From contig OZ026557.1 in NCBI GenBank assembly GCA_964020155.1, positions 3,494,501 to 3,558,500 on the forward strand: a stretch of 64,000 nt of DNA, given 5' to 3'. The notes beneath the pieces are model-generated. The model was not told the DNA's origin. It ran no database searches and was given only the letters and a program-made list of their open reading frames with translations. Below, piece by piece: positions 1 through 44,465 of this stretch (position 1 is the first letter of the stretch; every line of letters starts with the position of its first letter). This stretch comes from Chondrilla cf. caribensis (Eukaryota > Porifera > Demospongiae > Chondrillida > Chondrillidae). The position numbers and the translations under genes were made by a program.

Positions 1-18
1 ATCATTTCTTCACTGCAG

Positions 19-7576
<7,558 letters not shown>

Positions 7577-8709
7577 TAATTGGGGTTGTTCCTTCACTCA
7601 ACATTATTATTGATTATGCTTTATTGTATTTTAATGGTTACCGTAATAATTTTCATATTAAGGATACACAACTAGGAAGAGTGTATTATGTACATAATAA
7701 TAATAATATTGTCGGTGTTATTATTATTGTAACACTATAGTGTATTCGTAGACTTTCAAAAGATATGGTAGCTAATTTTTCTAGATCTAAGTCTATAATA
7801 TTAATCTTAAATCTTTCTAAAGTTTCTCAAAATTAAAGATAATAATATTAATATATAGACGTGTAAGTATATCATGACAGTAACATAAACTTTATACATG
7901 AACCCGTCCCTTCCCCACCTGATCGTGATCCTCATGCAGGTCCTCATGCATGATCAAAATTTAAGCATAATAATGTATTAAAATTTATCTCGCACTCAGT
8001 ACTAAATGATGCAATGAATTCGAATGCACTAGTCTTACATTATAAGGTTTCTTTCTGTGAATTAGAATTTAAATTTATCTCAAATGTTGTACGCAATGAT
8101 GTAATGAATTTCTTTCTGTGAATGTATTACAACTTAAATTAATTAATTATCTCAAATGTTGTACAAAATGATGTATTGAATCCTTCTACCACAGAAGCCA
8201 CTATTTCCACTTTTTAACTCTACAGATCTACAAATTCAGTTACTGGTAGTTCAGAAACAGTATAATGACATGTTTGTGTATTAAAGATGTCCTTACCCTA
8301 CAGTGGAGACCCTATACAGAGACCACATCTGGAAGTAGATATTAGTACTGATGAAATGGGAAATATTGGTTTCCATACATACAGATTTGGCAATCTTATG
8401 ACCTGCACAACTACTGAATCAAATACATTATAATCTGCCAATTTAAAATGGTTAAGGAGCAGAAATAGTCATAATTGGCTTAAACTAGTGAGGTTCTCTT
8501 AAACCTGAATAAGATGCCCAATTAATGCAAGTTGTAGGGATCACTCGTTTCATTTACTATATTATATTAGGTACATTCGTGTATCTATGCTAGTTGTATC
8601 CTGTGTGTACGTAAGTACTCTGATATGGCTGGTCTGAACAGTCAACCATTGCAAATTTGATGCCTGTATAGTGATTACATAATGAATTTCGTAATCGCAA
8701 GACGGGCTA
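7577..8709. other. Intergenic spacer between upstream gene and copy A
   Basis: AT-rich sequence with runs of ATTATT and short local repeats (TGAATTTCTTTCTGTGAAT near 8040 and 8100). I see no coding exon. The last 70 bases (8637-8709) match 31243-31313 just upstream of gene B, so they are the displaced outer promoter of gene A. Confidence 0.7.
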
Positions 8710-10699
8710 CACGGCTGTTTCAATTCTATACTCGGGCGGAAACTTAGTTGCCAAATCCTTGGAATGGGAATTATGAATTGGAAACTTTGGACGGACGAAA
8801 ATTTGCCGTAATACATTTCGTAGGCTATTATATAGCTCCTTCCCATCTATCTGATGTTTTAAGGGTTGAAGAGCAATGGTGAGTAATATTTTCGACATTT
8901 GAGTGCCAACATGGACTGCTTGCGTACGCCGTTATCTACCGAAAACACTTTTCAATAAATAGACTTTCGAAGGCTCTTCCATCTTCCTCCGGGTTTTCCT
9001 TGCATACTGGCATAGGTCACTTTGTAGGGCATGCTTTGAGCATCATTTTGGTATATGACGCACTCATGAGTGTTTTTTTAGGGTATATTGTTTTCATTTC
9101 GACTTCCGGTATGTAACGCTCGTCCGGTCCGATAGATAGATAGATATATATTACACAAAATAAAGATGGCCGATTTCGAACGCCGACAATTTTGAAATTG
9201 AGCTAGAATTCGTGCGCTAAAGCTTCACCGAACGTAATAACTTCAGCGAAGGTTCTTCTAAACGTAGGAAAGACGCCCAAGTAATTCGAGTGCGGGGGGC
9301 GGCAGCCCCACGACTTTTTTTACCTCGAATTACTTGTTTGAATGGCTATCAAGTCGATAGAAACTTGATAATGGAGATTTACATGATAATGTGTAATATA
9401 GTGCGATATTTCCATTAGATATAACTCAATGCTGTGTACATACAGTAATATTATATCTGTGTATATGTATGTTATTCATGTTATTACTAATCCTTGGAAT
9501 CTTTACTTTTACGTTTTACTTCGCTGTAGGGACGTGTGTTTGTACTTGGGACTACTTTGTAGTAAATACACGGAAGAAGATAGAAATAGAAAGTATGTCT
9601 GGTTTTATGTATGCATAGAATGTTTCACAGATTGACGAAAGTTTATACTTTATTTGAATGGTACATTTTGCAGTACATGCTTCTTTGATTATTTTGGTAT
9701 GTGCGTATCACACTCAGTGTTTTAATGGTAATCTACCTAATACTATAGATTAATGGAATTAAGTACAAATCACCATGATTATATGATGACTACACTGATA
9801 CTGTTGTATACAATCATCCAAGACTAAAATCTACTGTGAATTTAACTATATCTATAGATCTAGAGATGTTTGATCTAATTTTAATATACTCTCTTCTACT
9901 ATTAGACTAAGGATGATGGACTTAAGCGCCTTCGAAAGACTGTTGATTGAGAAGTGTTTTCGATCTTTTATTTAACTGGATTGTTGTAATAATTATTATT
10001 ATACACATAAAACTCATACAATTTTAATAAATTTAACCATGAAACTCAGTCATATGCATGTGATCATGTATGCGACTGTGTGTCCTATACAATGTGAGTG
10101 TAAGAAAATTGTCCCAGTTACAAACATGTCCCTACAGTGAAATGGAGGAAAATATAAAGTAAAGATTTCAAGAATTAGTATTATATTACATGCATAACAT
10201 GCATATACACAGGTATAATATTACAGTATGTACACAGCATTGAGTTATATCTAATGGAAATATCGCACTATATTACACATTATCATGTAAATCTCCATTA
10301 TCAAGTTTCTATCGACTTGATAGCCATTCAAAAAAACGCTCACGAGTGTGTCATATACCAAAATGATGCTCGAAGCATGCCCTACAAAGTGACCTATGCC
10401 AATATTCAAGGAAAACCCGGAGGAAGATGGAAGAGCCTTTGAAAGTCTTTTTATTGAAAAGTGTTTTCGGTAGATAACGGCGTACACAAGCAGTCCATTT
10501 TGGCACTCAAATGTCGAAAATATTTACTCACCATTGCTCTTCAACCCTTAAAACATCAGATGGATGAGAAGGAGCTATATAATAGCCTTCGAAATGTATG
10601 AATAAATTTTCGTCCGTCCAAAGTTTCCAATTCATAATTCCCATTCCAAAGGATTTGGCAACTAAGTTTCCGCCCGAGTATAGAATTGAAACAGCCGTG
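8710..10699. mobile_element. Foldback element with long inverted repeats, inserted in the promoter of A
   Basis: Starts CACGGCTGTTTCAATTC and ends with its exact complement at 10699. The arms pair as 8710-9079 with about 10335-10699, and 9343-9455 with about 10205-10330. A segment at 9080-9342 interrupts the left arm only and resembles 30549-31012. The central loop (about 9456-10204) is AT-rich with no open frame of note. In gene B the sequences on either side of this element are contiguous (31300-31330), so the element is an insertion specific to A. I see no transposase, so it is non-autonomous. Confidence 0.85.
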
Positions 10700-10713
10700 G
10701 ACATGACCTACAG

Positions 10714-10721
10714 TATAAAAG
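10714..10721 (+). promoter_or_regulatory. TATA box of copy A
   Basis: TATAAAAG lies 58 bp upstream of the copy A start codon. The same motif is at the same distance from the gene B start (31331-31338). In A the upstream 10-bp palindrome seen in B is lost at the junction with the foldback element. Confidence 0.75.
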
Positions 10722-10778
10722 GGCACGATTCTTCTCAGTAGTTGTGTACCGTGTTCGTCCCCGAACTTGCGAGCCAGC

Positions 10779-26117
<15,339 letters not shown>

Positions 26118-26244
26118 TTCTTTTCCAGCCCTGCAAGTCAATTTCTCATGACAAATGAATTTTGAAATTGATACATATGTAGTATTGCTATAGTTAAATG
26201 AATGATTATTATTATAACTAACTCAATTATTTTATACAATTCAC

Positions 26245-26250
26245 AATAAA
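26245..26250 (+). terminator. Poly(A) signal of copy A
   Basis: AATAAA lies 128 bases after the stop codon of gene A. The matching position in B reads AATTAAA (about 41046) and in C, on the minus strand, also AATTAAA (53572-53578). Confidence 0.6.
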
Positions 26251-27540
26251 ATATTATTATAATAACATTATTGGAAGACTCTTATATACTGTCTGTATAC
26301 TTCACTTGAGTGGGTATATATACAGAAGTTATTCAAGCAGGTATCCAAAACTTTGCATGGGCAGATCATGGTGTACCAATACCCTTTGATATTGCAGTTT
26401 GTAATTTTTATTTAAAATTTGTCATTTAATAATAATTATGGTTAGCAACAATTGTTTGGCAATTAATTTTAATAATGATGCCATTACTGTATTTGAATTA
26501 ATATACAATAATGATATTATTGTATTATTTATAAAGAAAGATACCACATTAATCTGAAGTACCTCTTTTACAGGGCTGTAGCAGATACAAAAGTGTTTGT
26601 ATAATATGTGCTACAGCCCTACCAGAGGCAATCTGACTAGTTATTACGTATACTGCATGAAGCTCTAGTAGTGAGGCAAAGCCACATGCATATGCTAAGT
26701 AGTACTAGTGTACTGAAGTTATTTATCTGTTCACTGGCATATTCACCTTTGCATGTGTTCTTGTTTAGCCCGTAAATAAAGTACACAATAGTAAAGTAAA
26801 TAAACAGTACAGTACCTTAAATTTTTCTTAAGATATTACTTTTCAGCAAATCCTTTGCCCTTAGATTATATTTCAATTTCAATTTTTTGACATTACGAAA
26901 GCATCCACTCTTCTATGCAATATTAATTATAATATTACATGCACTATAATATAAATTCACTGTTGCAGCTATCACGTAGGAACACAGACACAATATCGAG
27001 CATAACATCCAGGAAATCAAAATGAAGATATAATAATGACTATAGGCAGCCCTTGATCATACAACTTGTAGTAAGACAATATTAAGTCTATCAGTTTGGT
27101 CTCTTCATTTCTGTAACTAATTAATGCTCAGTCACCAATGTACCTAGTGTATGTACATGCACCTTCCAACTCACTCAAGGGATCATGAACAGGTGGTGAT
27201 CACTGTAAACAGATGGTCACCTCCGTGCATAGAAGTGCAGTTGGACTCATACTAGGCATGAGATCATGCCTTCAGTGAACAGATGGTCATTTCTGTGAAC
27301 CGACAGTTTGTGGTTGGCTCAAAATAGGCAAATGAACACTGGCCAAAATTAATTGTTATTAAACTTACATTAAATTTCACAGTACATAAATAGCAATAGT
27401 GACACCCAGAATTTTGAAGACTGTAGATTTGGAAGTACATCTGCACGCTGATATGGTATATGCACTGTATCAATTATATCATTGTATGAATAGTAGCTAG
27501 ACATACCGATCGTTTTGGACATCACACACAAGTTACACTG
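26251..27540. other. 3' flank of copy A, duplicated downstream of B
   Basis: Blocks of this AT-rich spacer recur in the same order after gene B, for example 'gaagactc...gagtgggtatatatacagaagttattcaag' (26275-26340 and 41078-41145) and 'gggctgtagcagatacaaaagtgtttgta' (26574-26602 and 41569-41598). I see no coding exon. Confidence 0.75.
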
Positions 27541-27567
27541 TGACTGGATCTCTTGTATTGCTGTAGT

Positions 27568-27652
27568 AGAGTATTTTGGGGAGAATTCTGAATTATATCA
27601 GAAGAACTAATGTTACTGTGGACTCAGTGGTGATGACTGCCCTCACAGGTTT
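27568..27652 (+). pseudogene. Relic of the penultimate exon of the upstream gene
   Basis: Over 90% alike by eye to exon 7054-7138 (GTATTTTGGGGAGAATTCTG onward). The acceptor-side TGGAAGAG has become TAGAG, which breaks the frame. Flanking intron bases are also conserved, so this arrived by DNA duplication, not retrocopying. Confidence 0.85.
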
Positions 27653-27718
27653 GGTATGCAGCATACACAGTGTTATGTGCATTGGTAGTTCAGAAGGAAA
27701 CCTATATACTACACTATT

Positions 27719-27738
27719 ATGCACACACACGCACGCAC

Positions 27739-27808
<70 letters not shown>
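27719..27808. repeat. (CA)n microsatellite
   Basis: Pure CA apart from a few CGCA units at the left. It follows the exon relic, as a shorter CA tract (7196-7250) follows the original exon. Confidence 0.95.
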
Positions 27809-27809
<1 letters not shown>

Positions 27810-28029
27810 CTGGCTCTAGATGTGCAAATGACTATATTACTGGCCAAATTATTACACATTTGGCCTCTCATAGCAACTGTGACACAGAGAAATTTAGCAA
27901 CTGTAAATTTGTAGATATGACAAATTTTAATAAATCTAGCAGAATTGGTGCAGGGTGCAGATAATTCAATCATAATTATGTATGTAGCTACACAAATGAA
28001 TATATACACAGACATGACAGCAGATAAGG

Positions 28030-28560
28030 GTTTTCTGTGCTTCAAGTCACAACATGTGTAGAACTAAGCGGTTTCACCTCAGGTGATCTCATATGTAAAC
28101 AATCACCATATCACGCATGCACACAATGAAACCAGTCTGCAAAGATCACTCAAGGGTTCACGAACAGGTGGTGATCTTTGTGAACAGATGGTCACCTCCG
28201 TGAATAGAAGTGCAGTTGGATATGCATTGAATACGAGCCAAATTATCAGGTGATCTCGTAAACACTCACCACATCATACACACGATCGAGTCAATCTATC
28301 AAGGGATCATGACTTTGGTGAACAGATGTGTCATTTCTGTGAACAGACAGTCTGTGATTGGCTCAAAATAGGCAAATGAATACTGGCCAAAATTTATATT
28401 AAATTTCACAAAATATACGTAGCAATAGTGACACACAGAACTTTGAAGACTGCAAATTTGGAAGTGGTAATCTCTATGATCAGGTGGTCACTTCTGTAAA
28501 TAGATGGTCATCTCTGTGAACAGACAGTTCAGCTCAAATGGGGAAACTTTTGAATCTGAC
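28030..28560. repeat. Degenerate repeats built on GTGAACAGATGGTCA
   Basis: Several copies of 'tgtgaacagatggtcacctc' and 'aggtggtgatc' in this stretch, also at 27180-27310 and, inverted, at 43430-44090. The outer part (28035-28095) is complemented at 44030-44095. Confidence 0.65.
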
Positions 28561-30486
28561 CAAATCTTGAATTTGACTGTACATATGTAGAAATGGTGGC
28601 ACACAGAAATTTTAGACCTGTGAATTTGGAAACAACAAGTACTAATAAATATCACTGTGACAATTGATGTAAGCAGTGGATTACCCAAAACATTAATTAT
28701 TAAGTCAATCATTATTGGTGTCCTATGTAGCTAAACAGCACCCTTATAATATCATGGGGCATACAATAAGTGGAGCCCACTTGGAATAAATTCAGTTAGC
28801 TCACATTTCTGTATGTTATATATGTTTCCCTAGAGATTATCGGTAAGTCCATAGGTATGTGTATGACATCATGGATGAAGTGACATTGAACAAAACAAAG
28901 GTTTTATTTATCTTATTCAATTGGTTTCTGTCCCACAGCAAGTATGTGTGTACTGCATGGGCAGGTACAATGTGTGTATATGTGTGTACATACACACGTA
29001 CAGTCCCATACTTGTATGTACATATGTACACAAGTACAGTTCCTCACTTGTATGTACATATGCATATAAGCATGAAACTTCAAGTGCTGACAAAATACAC
29101 TAGCTACAGTAAGCAGGTTATTTTATACCCTCTAATTATTATCATGCAGTACTGGATTTTGTGTTTTTTGATATACATTTCTATCAGCTACTTCACACAT
29201 TTACAGTAAATAAGCACAAACCCAAGTAGGGGCACCAAATTGGTAGACCTTACCCATGTAGAGTCAACTAATTGGTGACCATCATGTCCCCATAAAACAA
29301 CCAATTGAGCTTTATTGGTAACATCTCAGGACATTGTGCAGACGTGAGTCTGAGTTGACAATAAAGTGGTCAATTGTTGACATGTCCATAATAAGATATT
29401 AGCTGGAATGAAGCCAAATTATGAGTCAACATGTTATTGGCTTCCTCATTTTGAGCCAGTTTGAGACAGTGATGAGATTCATCACTCAAGAATTGACATA
29501 ACAAGCAATGTATATATTATTTCTATCTAAAAATGTGCTAAAACAGCTGCAAATCTGGACAACAGTTAAATAAAAATAGGACAGTATATAAAATAACTTT
29601 TAGACTAAGTATTTAATTTATCCCCATTATACACAATAGAGTAAGTTTACTAGGCTAGATGGCTGCATTCGACAGGCCCGGGTGATTCACATAAATATGT
29701 ATTGTATATACAGTATATGCAAGGTACATACTGTACATACTGTATAGCGAAAAGACTTCACAAATGTATTAGATCGTAAGAATGGGACATCCACATGATC
29801 AACTGTGTGATACAAATCATACAAATACTGTACCAGGAATCAAGTGGTACGGACGGATACTGCAAGATTACCAAAATTGGTCATCCAGTGACCAATGGAC
29901 ACACAGTAGGACTTCAATTCTGATCTGAGTGTAGCTCTGAAGTCTACAAATAGCACACCTGGGAGACATAATGTCTATATCAGTATGAGATAAAACAATT
30001 GCAATGTAATTTGGACCAGCTAGAATCACAGGATAGTGACTTCACAAATGCATATATAAGTATATACGTACATCCTCAGTTTAAAATGTGTACACTCACT
30101 ACAGTTGGCATAAATCACACCTGGTGCTATAACAATGCCCATACATATGTATCAGTAGCATGTGTTACTGGTTCATTAATTGAGACTACACCACGGTGTA
30201 GGCCTTCTCAAACAGCACACTAATGGAGTACGCAAGGTTGCAGAACAGCCAATACTATTACTTTAATAAATACATTGCAAAACTACAAACACACAACACT
30301 ACAGTGGGGATGAGAGTGATATGGTCGAAACTTTCAATTATGCTATAATATTTTCCTAATAGTATGCTCTGCAGTGTCAACCACCATCCCCTCACAAGGT
30401 CCCCATTGTGCCCATTTCTGTGGAATTTCATGACACATTGTACATTATTTTCATTAATTATTCCAATTTTCATTTGTCTCTAACTG
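28561..30486. other. Intergenic AT-rich sequence
   Basis: No supported gene. Contains short GTACATAC-rich stretches near 28980-29060 and 29690-29760. Confidence 0.6.
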
Positions 30487-30714
30487 TTATTTTGCATAAT
30501 AACTGCAGTAGTCCATAATTTCAGTTATAGTTATAGTTACCAAGATAAAAACAAGTAATTCGAGTTCAAAAACTCGTGGGGCTGCCAGCACTCGAATTAC
30601 TCGGGCGTATTTCGTAGGTTCAGAAGAACCATCGCTGAATTTATTACGTTCGGCGGAGCTTCTGCGCATGAATTCTAGCCCAACTTCAAATTGTCGGCGT
30701 TTGAAATCGGCCAT
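30487..30714 (-). CDS. Small ORF of unknown function, possible element-encoded peptide
   Basis: 75 codons starting MADFKRRQFEVGLEFMRR. A related stretch at about 9163-9342 shares the ATGGCCGATTTC start but is frameshifted or stopped after 10 codons. Both contain a CAAGTAATTCGAG hairpin. No recognised domain. It may be part of a repeat element, or a divergently transcribed first exon. Confidence 0.3.
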   Translation of the reverse strand: MADFKRRQFEVGLEFMRRSSAERNKFSDGSSEPTKYARVIRVLAAPRVFELELLVFILVTITITEIMDYCSYYAK

Positions 30715-31314
30715 CTTTGTAAATCATTCATTGATATGTACCCCTGTATCCGAGCTTTTGCCTCACAAAGTCACTCCATTATTTATCGTAATGTGTGCTC
30801 TGTAAGGCATATCTGGTTTGTCATGATTAATAATGACGTTTTTTCCCCTCGCAATATAAATAATTATTATTATAATATAAATTCATTGCTGATGTAACGC
30901 GTAGGAACACATTATATATCCATCTATCTATCTATATTATAATATAATATTATATAATATTATATATCGGACAAGCATTACATACCGGAAGTCGAAATGA
31001 AAACAATATAGGGGCTGGGAGAAGGTTAATTGCACATGGCCTGTGGAAAGGCTGATGTGAGGTAAGAATACATATGCCTGCCTGCGTCAGCCCCTAACAA
31101 TTAATCAGGATTTTTGTGCCATTTGCACTCCATCTGAACTGTTTCAAAGGTACCATTTTCCTAAAGGTAGATGTTTTACTGCTCCATGACGTAAGACTGT
31201 CCTTTTCGGTGTTGGTAAATATATTTCTACCTATTCCTATCTACAGTCAATCATTGCAAATTTGCTGCCTGTATAGTGATTACAAAATGAATTTCGTAAT
31301 CGTGAGACGGGCTA

Positions 31315-31324
31315 GTCACGTGAC
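31315..31324 (+). promoter_or_regulatory. GTCACGTGAC palindrome upstream of copy B
   Basis: A perfect 10-bp palindrome with a CACGTG E-box core, 6 bases before the TATA box of B. This is the form bound by MiT/TFE, USF or Myc-type bHLH-Zip factors in other animals. In gene A the foldback insertion replaces it with GTG|GACATGAC. Confidence 0.55.
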
Positions 31325-31330
31325 CTACAG

Positions 31331-31338
31331 TATAAAAG
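31331..31338 (+). promoter_or_regulatory. TATA box of copy B
   Basis: TATAAAAG, 57 bases before the ATG at 31395. Confidence 0.75.
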
Positions 31339-31394
31339 GCAAGATTCTTTGCAGCAGTTTGTGGCCGTGCTCGTCCCCGAACTTGCGAGCCAAC

Positions 31395-40928
<9,534 letters not shown>

Positions 40929-41924
40929 TTCTTTTCCAGCCCTGCAAGTCAATTTCTCATCAACTATGAAAATCTTACATATGTAGTATCGCTATAATTA
41001 ATTCTTAAATGAATGATAATTAACTCAATTATTTCATACAAATCACAATTAAATATTACTATAATAATAATATTATTGGAAGACTCAAATATACCGTCGG
41101 TATACTTCACTTGAGTGGGTATATATACAGAAGTTATTCAAGCAGGTATCCGAAACTTATTTACCAGTTTACTGAAGTTGTTAGTGGGTACCGGAGTCTT
41201 CAAACCATTATATTGACTGTATTATAATTATTAACCGTTATACTGAAGGTGTTTATTATATCTATCACACTGTGGGATGTTACACGGGCAGATCAATACC
41301 CTGTGATATTGCAGTCTTATAATTTTTTTCAAAAAAATTGTCATTTAATTGCTTAGCAACAAATTGTTTGGCAATTAATTTTAATAGTAATAATGATAAT
41401 AATAAGGGGCAGATCAATGTGTACAAATACCCTGTGATATTGCAGTACATTAATTTTAATAATAATAATATGGTGTTACTTTAGAATCAATATCCAATAA
41501 TGATTTTATAGTATCATATTATCTGTAAAAAAGGATATCACATACTCTCTGAAATAGCTCTCTTACAGGGCTGTAGTAGATACAAAAGTGTTTGTATATG
41601 TGCTACAGCCCTACCAGAGGTAATTTGACTAGTTATTACCTATACTGCATGAAGCTCTAGTAGTGAGGCAAAGCTACATATGCTAAGTAGTGTGCTGGAG
41701 TTATTTTTCTGTGTGTTCAGTATTCATTGCATGTGTTTGTGTTCAGTAGGTATCTGCATTTTCAGTCAAAGTACACAATATTATCCTGAACATAAAACAC
41801 TGCCATATCCATGAACCTCTGACATTGTATCAATTATTTCATGGTATGAATAGGAACTAAACATGTCGATCATTCTGGGTATCACATACAGGTTACACTG
41901 TACACCCAAGTGTGTTCTGTACAG

Positions 41925-42060
41925 TTACTGGATGCCTCGTATTGGTGTAGTGGAAGAGCATTTGGGGGGTTCTGAGTATCTTTGGACTCAGTGCTGATGA
42001 CCACTTTCACAAGTTTGGTATGTGGGATACACAATATTACATGCATTGGCGATTTAGAAT
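41925..42060 (+). pseudogene. Second relic of the penultimate exon of the upstream gene
   Basis: Matches 7027-7160 with deletions: 'tgtagtggaagagcatttgggggg' then 'tttggactcagtgctgatgacc'. Frame destroyed. Confidence 0.75.
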
Positions 42061-42639
42061 GGAATCTACAGCACTACTGTTCACTTATTTTTTCAAAGAA
42101 CCTTTGCCGAAGATATTACTTTCTGCAAAGCCTTTACACTTGAATTCTATTTCAATTTACATTTCTTGGCATTTTGTTCGCAGGTACAAATAATAATTAT
42201 TATACACACAAATACACACACTATACAAGACATTATTTAGTATAATATTATATAGCAATTTCAGGTAAAAACTCAATAATTGTGCTGTACCTGTCCCTAC
42301 AGTTGAATTACTTAAGACTAACATTCAAATTTAAATTCTATGTGCGTTTGAACTTTTGCTTCAGATATTACGTTCAGCAAAGCCTTTGCCCTCAAATTAC
42401 AATTCATGCAAATTCAATTTCTTGGCATTTCGAAAGCATCCACTCTTCCATGCAATATTACTTACAATATGCATGTATTATATAAATTTGCTGTTGTAGC
42501 TATATATGCATATAGGAATATCGAGCAATACATCCAAGTAGGCAAAATGAAAAATAATAAGGAATATAGGCAGCCCTTGAGATACAACATGTAAACAATA
42601 TGAAGTCAATCAGTTTGGTCCCATCATTTCTGACCCTAA

Positions 42640-42900
42640 CTAATGCTCAGTCACCAATGTACCATGCCAAGTGTATGTACTTGCACATTCCAACTGATGT
42701 TCATTCTCATGCCGTCATATATACCCTCCTGTCAACCCAGATGCACAAGAGCTGTCAGGAGATCTTTGATGCATATTTATTAGGGTTGATGTTTCTCCAT
42801 AGTACATTATTATTGATTATGCATTATTGTATTTTATGGTATATACTCTTTATTATGTACATAATTATATTATCAATGTTTTATTAGTATTATTACACTA
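42640..42900 (+). pseudogene. Relic of the last exon of the upstream gene
   Basis: 42719-42774 matches the end of exon 7410-7576 (ATATACCCTCCTGTCA, then GCACAAGAGCTGTCAGGAGA). The stop TAA has become TAT, and the first two thirds of the exon are missing. The 3' flank (42780-42900) also matches 7577-7740. Confidence 0.85.
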
Positions 42901-44265
42901 GTGTACACATAGGCCTTCAAGACATTTGAGATAGCTTTAACTTATAATGTATGGTATGGGTAAAATTTCAGAACTGAGGATCTACATAGGGAGGGGTCCA
43001 TGTATATATTAACTATATACGTATGAACCCAGCAAGCATATACATATATCATTGTCATACATACATACATATGTATATACATATATCTAGCTGGCTCATC
43101 TTTTCAGAAACTTCAGATAGATTTAATATAGAATATTATAGAATCAGACAATACAACAGCACGACAGTAACACACGTATATGTTTGCTGGGTTCATACAG
43201 ATTATATAAATGGACCTCCTAGCTCCCTAGATCCTCAGGTCCTGAAATTTTAACACTATAGATATGCATTTTAATGTAAAGCTATCTCAAATGATGCAAT
43301 GATCGAATGAACTTACACATATAAGGTTTCCTTATGAGAAGTTTAAACCCTCTAACTTCACAGCCCCTTAGGCACAACATGTGTACTTGTGGAACTAAGC
43401 AAGTTCACATCAGGTGAGCTCATAAACTCTCACCACATCACACACTCAGTGAGATCAGTCCAAAAAATCTCTCAAGGGATCATGAACAGATGGTCACTTC
43501 TAGGCGGTCCCAATGTAAAGCTACATTTCATACTTTGATAATAATTTGGCCAATATTCATTTGCCCATTTTGAGCTGAACTGCCTGTTCACAGAGATGAC
43601 CATCTGCTCACAGAAGTGACCACCCGATCTTAAAGATCACCGCTTTTCAGATTTGCTGTACTTCCAAGTTTACAGCCTTCAAAGTTCTGTGTTATTATTA
43701 CTACGTATGTATGTGCTATGAAATTTAATGTAAATTTATCAACAATTCATTTTGACCAGCATTTACTTGCCTATAATGTGCCAATTACGAAATAACCATC
43801 TGTTCACCGAAGTTAATAACCGCTCTTGGCACCACCATGTGTGTGATGTGGTGAGTCTTCATAAGATCACCAGATAATTCGATCCGTATTAATTCGCTTA
43901 TTTTGAGCTGAACTGCATGTCTATTCACAGAAGTGACCACCTGTTCACAGAGATCACCACCTGTTCATGATTCTTTGAGTGATGTTTGTGGATTGGTTCC
44001 AACTGTGTGTGTGATGTGGTGAGTGTTGATGAGATCACCTGAGGTGAAACTGCTTAGTTCTACACATGTTGTGACTTGATGGAGCACAGATAACCCTTAT
44101 CTGTTGTCATGTCTATATAAATTCATTTGTGTATATTATGGCTACATACATAGTTATGATTGGATGATCTTCTTCTTGCACCAATTGTGCTAGATATATT
44201 AGAGTTTGGCATACCTACAAATTCACAGTCACTACATTTCTCTGTGTCACAAACACCCTCCTCAC

Positions 44266-44465
44266 NNNNNNNNNNNNNNNNNNNNNNNNNNNNNNNNNNN
44301 NNNNNNNNNNNNNNNNNNNNNNNNNNNNNNNNNNNNNNNNNNNNNNNNNNNNNNNNNNNNNNNNNNNNNNNNNNNNNNNNNNNNNNNNNNNNNNNNNNNN
44401 NNNNNNNNNNNNNNNNNNNNNNNNNNNNNNNNNNNNNNNNNNNNNNNNNNNNNNNNNNNNNNNNN
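44266..44465. other. Assembly gap (200 N)
   Basis: Exactly 200 N, a round size typical of an unsized scaffold gap. It directly precedes the satellite, so the true array is probably longer. Confidence 0.98.

Larger units (their letters stand above)
40929..44265. other. 3' flank of copy B
   Basis: AT-rich, with blocks shared with the flank of A (26118-28700). 43370-44265 contains GATCACC/GTGATC-type repeats and the inverse of 27840-28100. No complete gene is seen. Confidence 0.7.
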
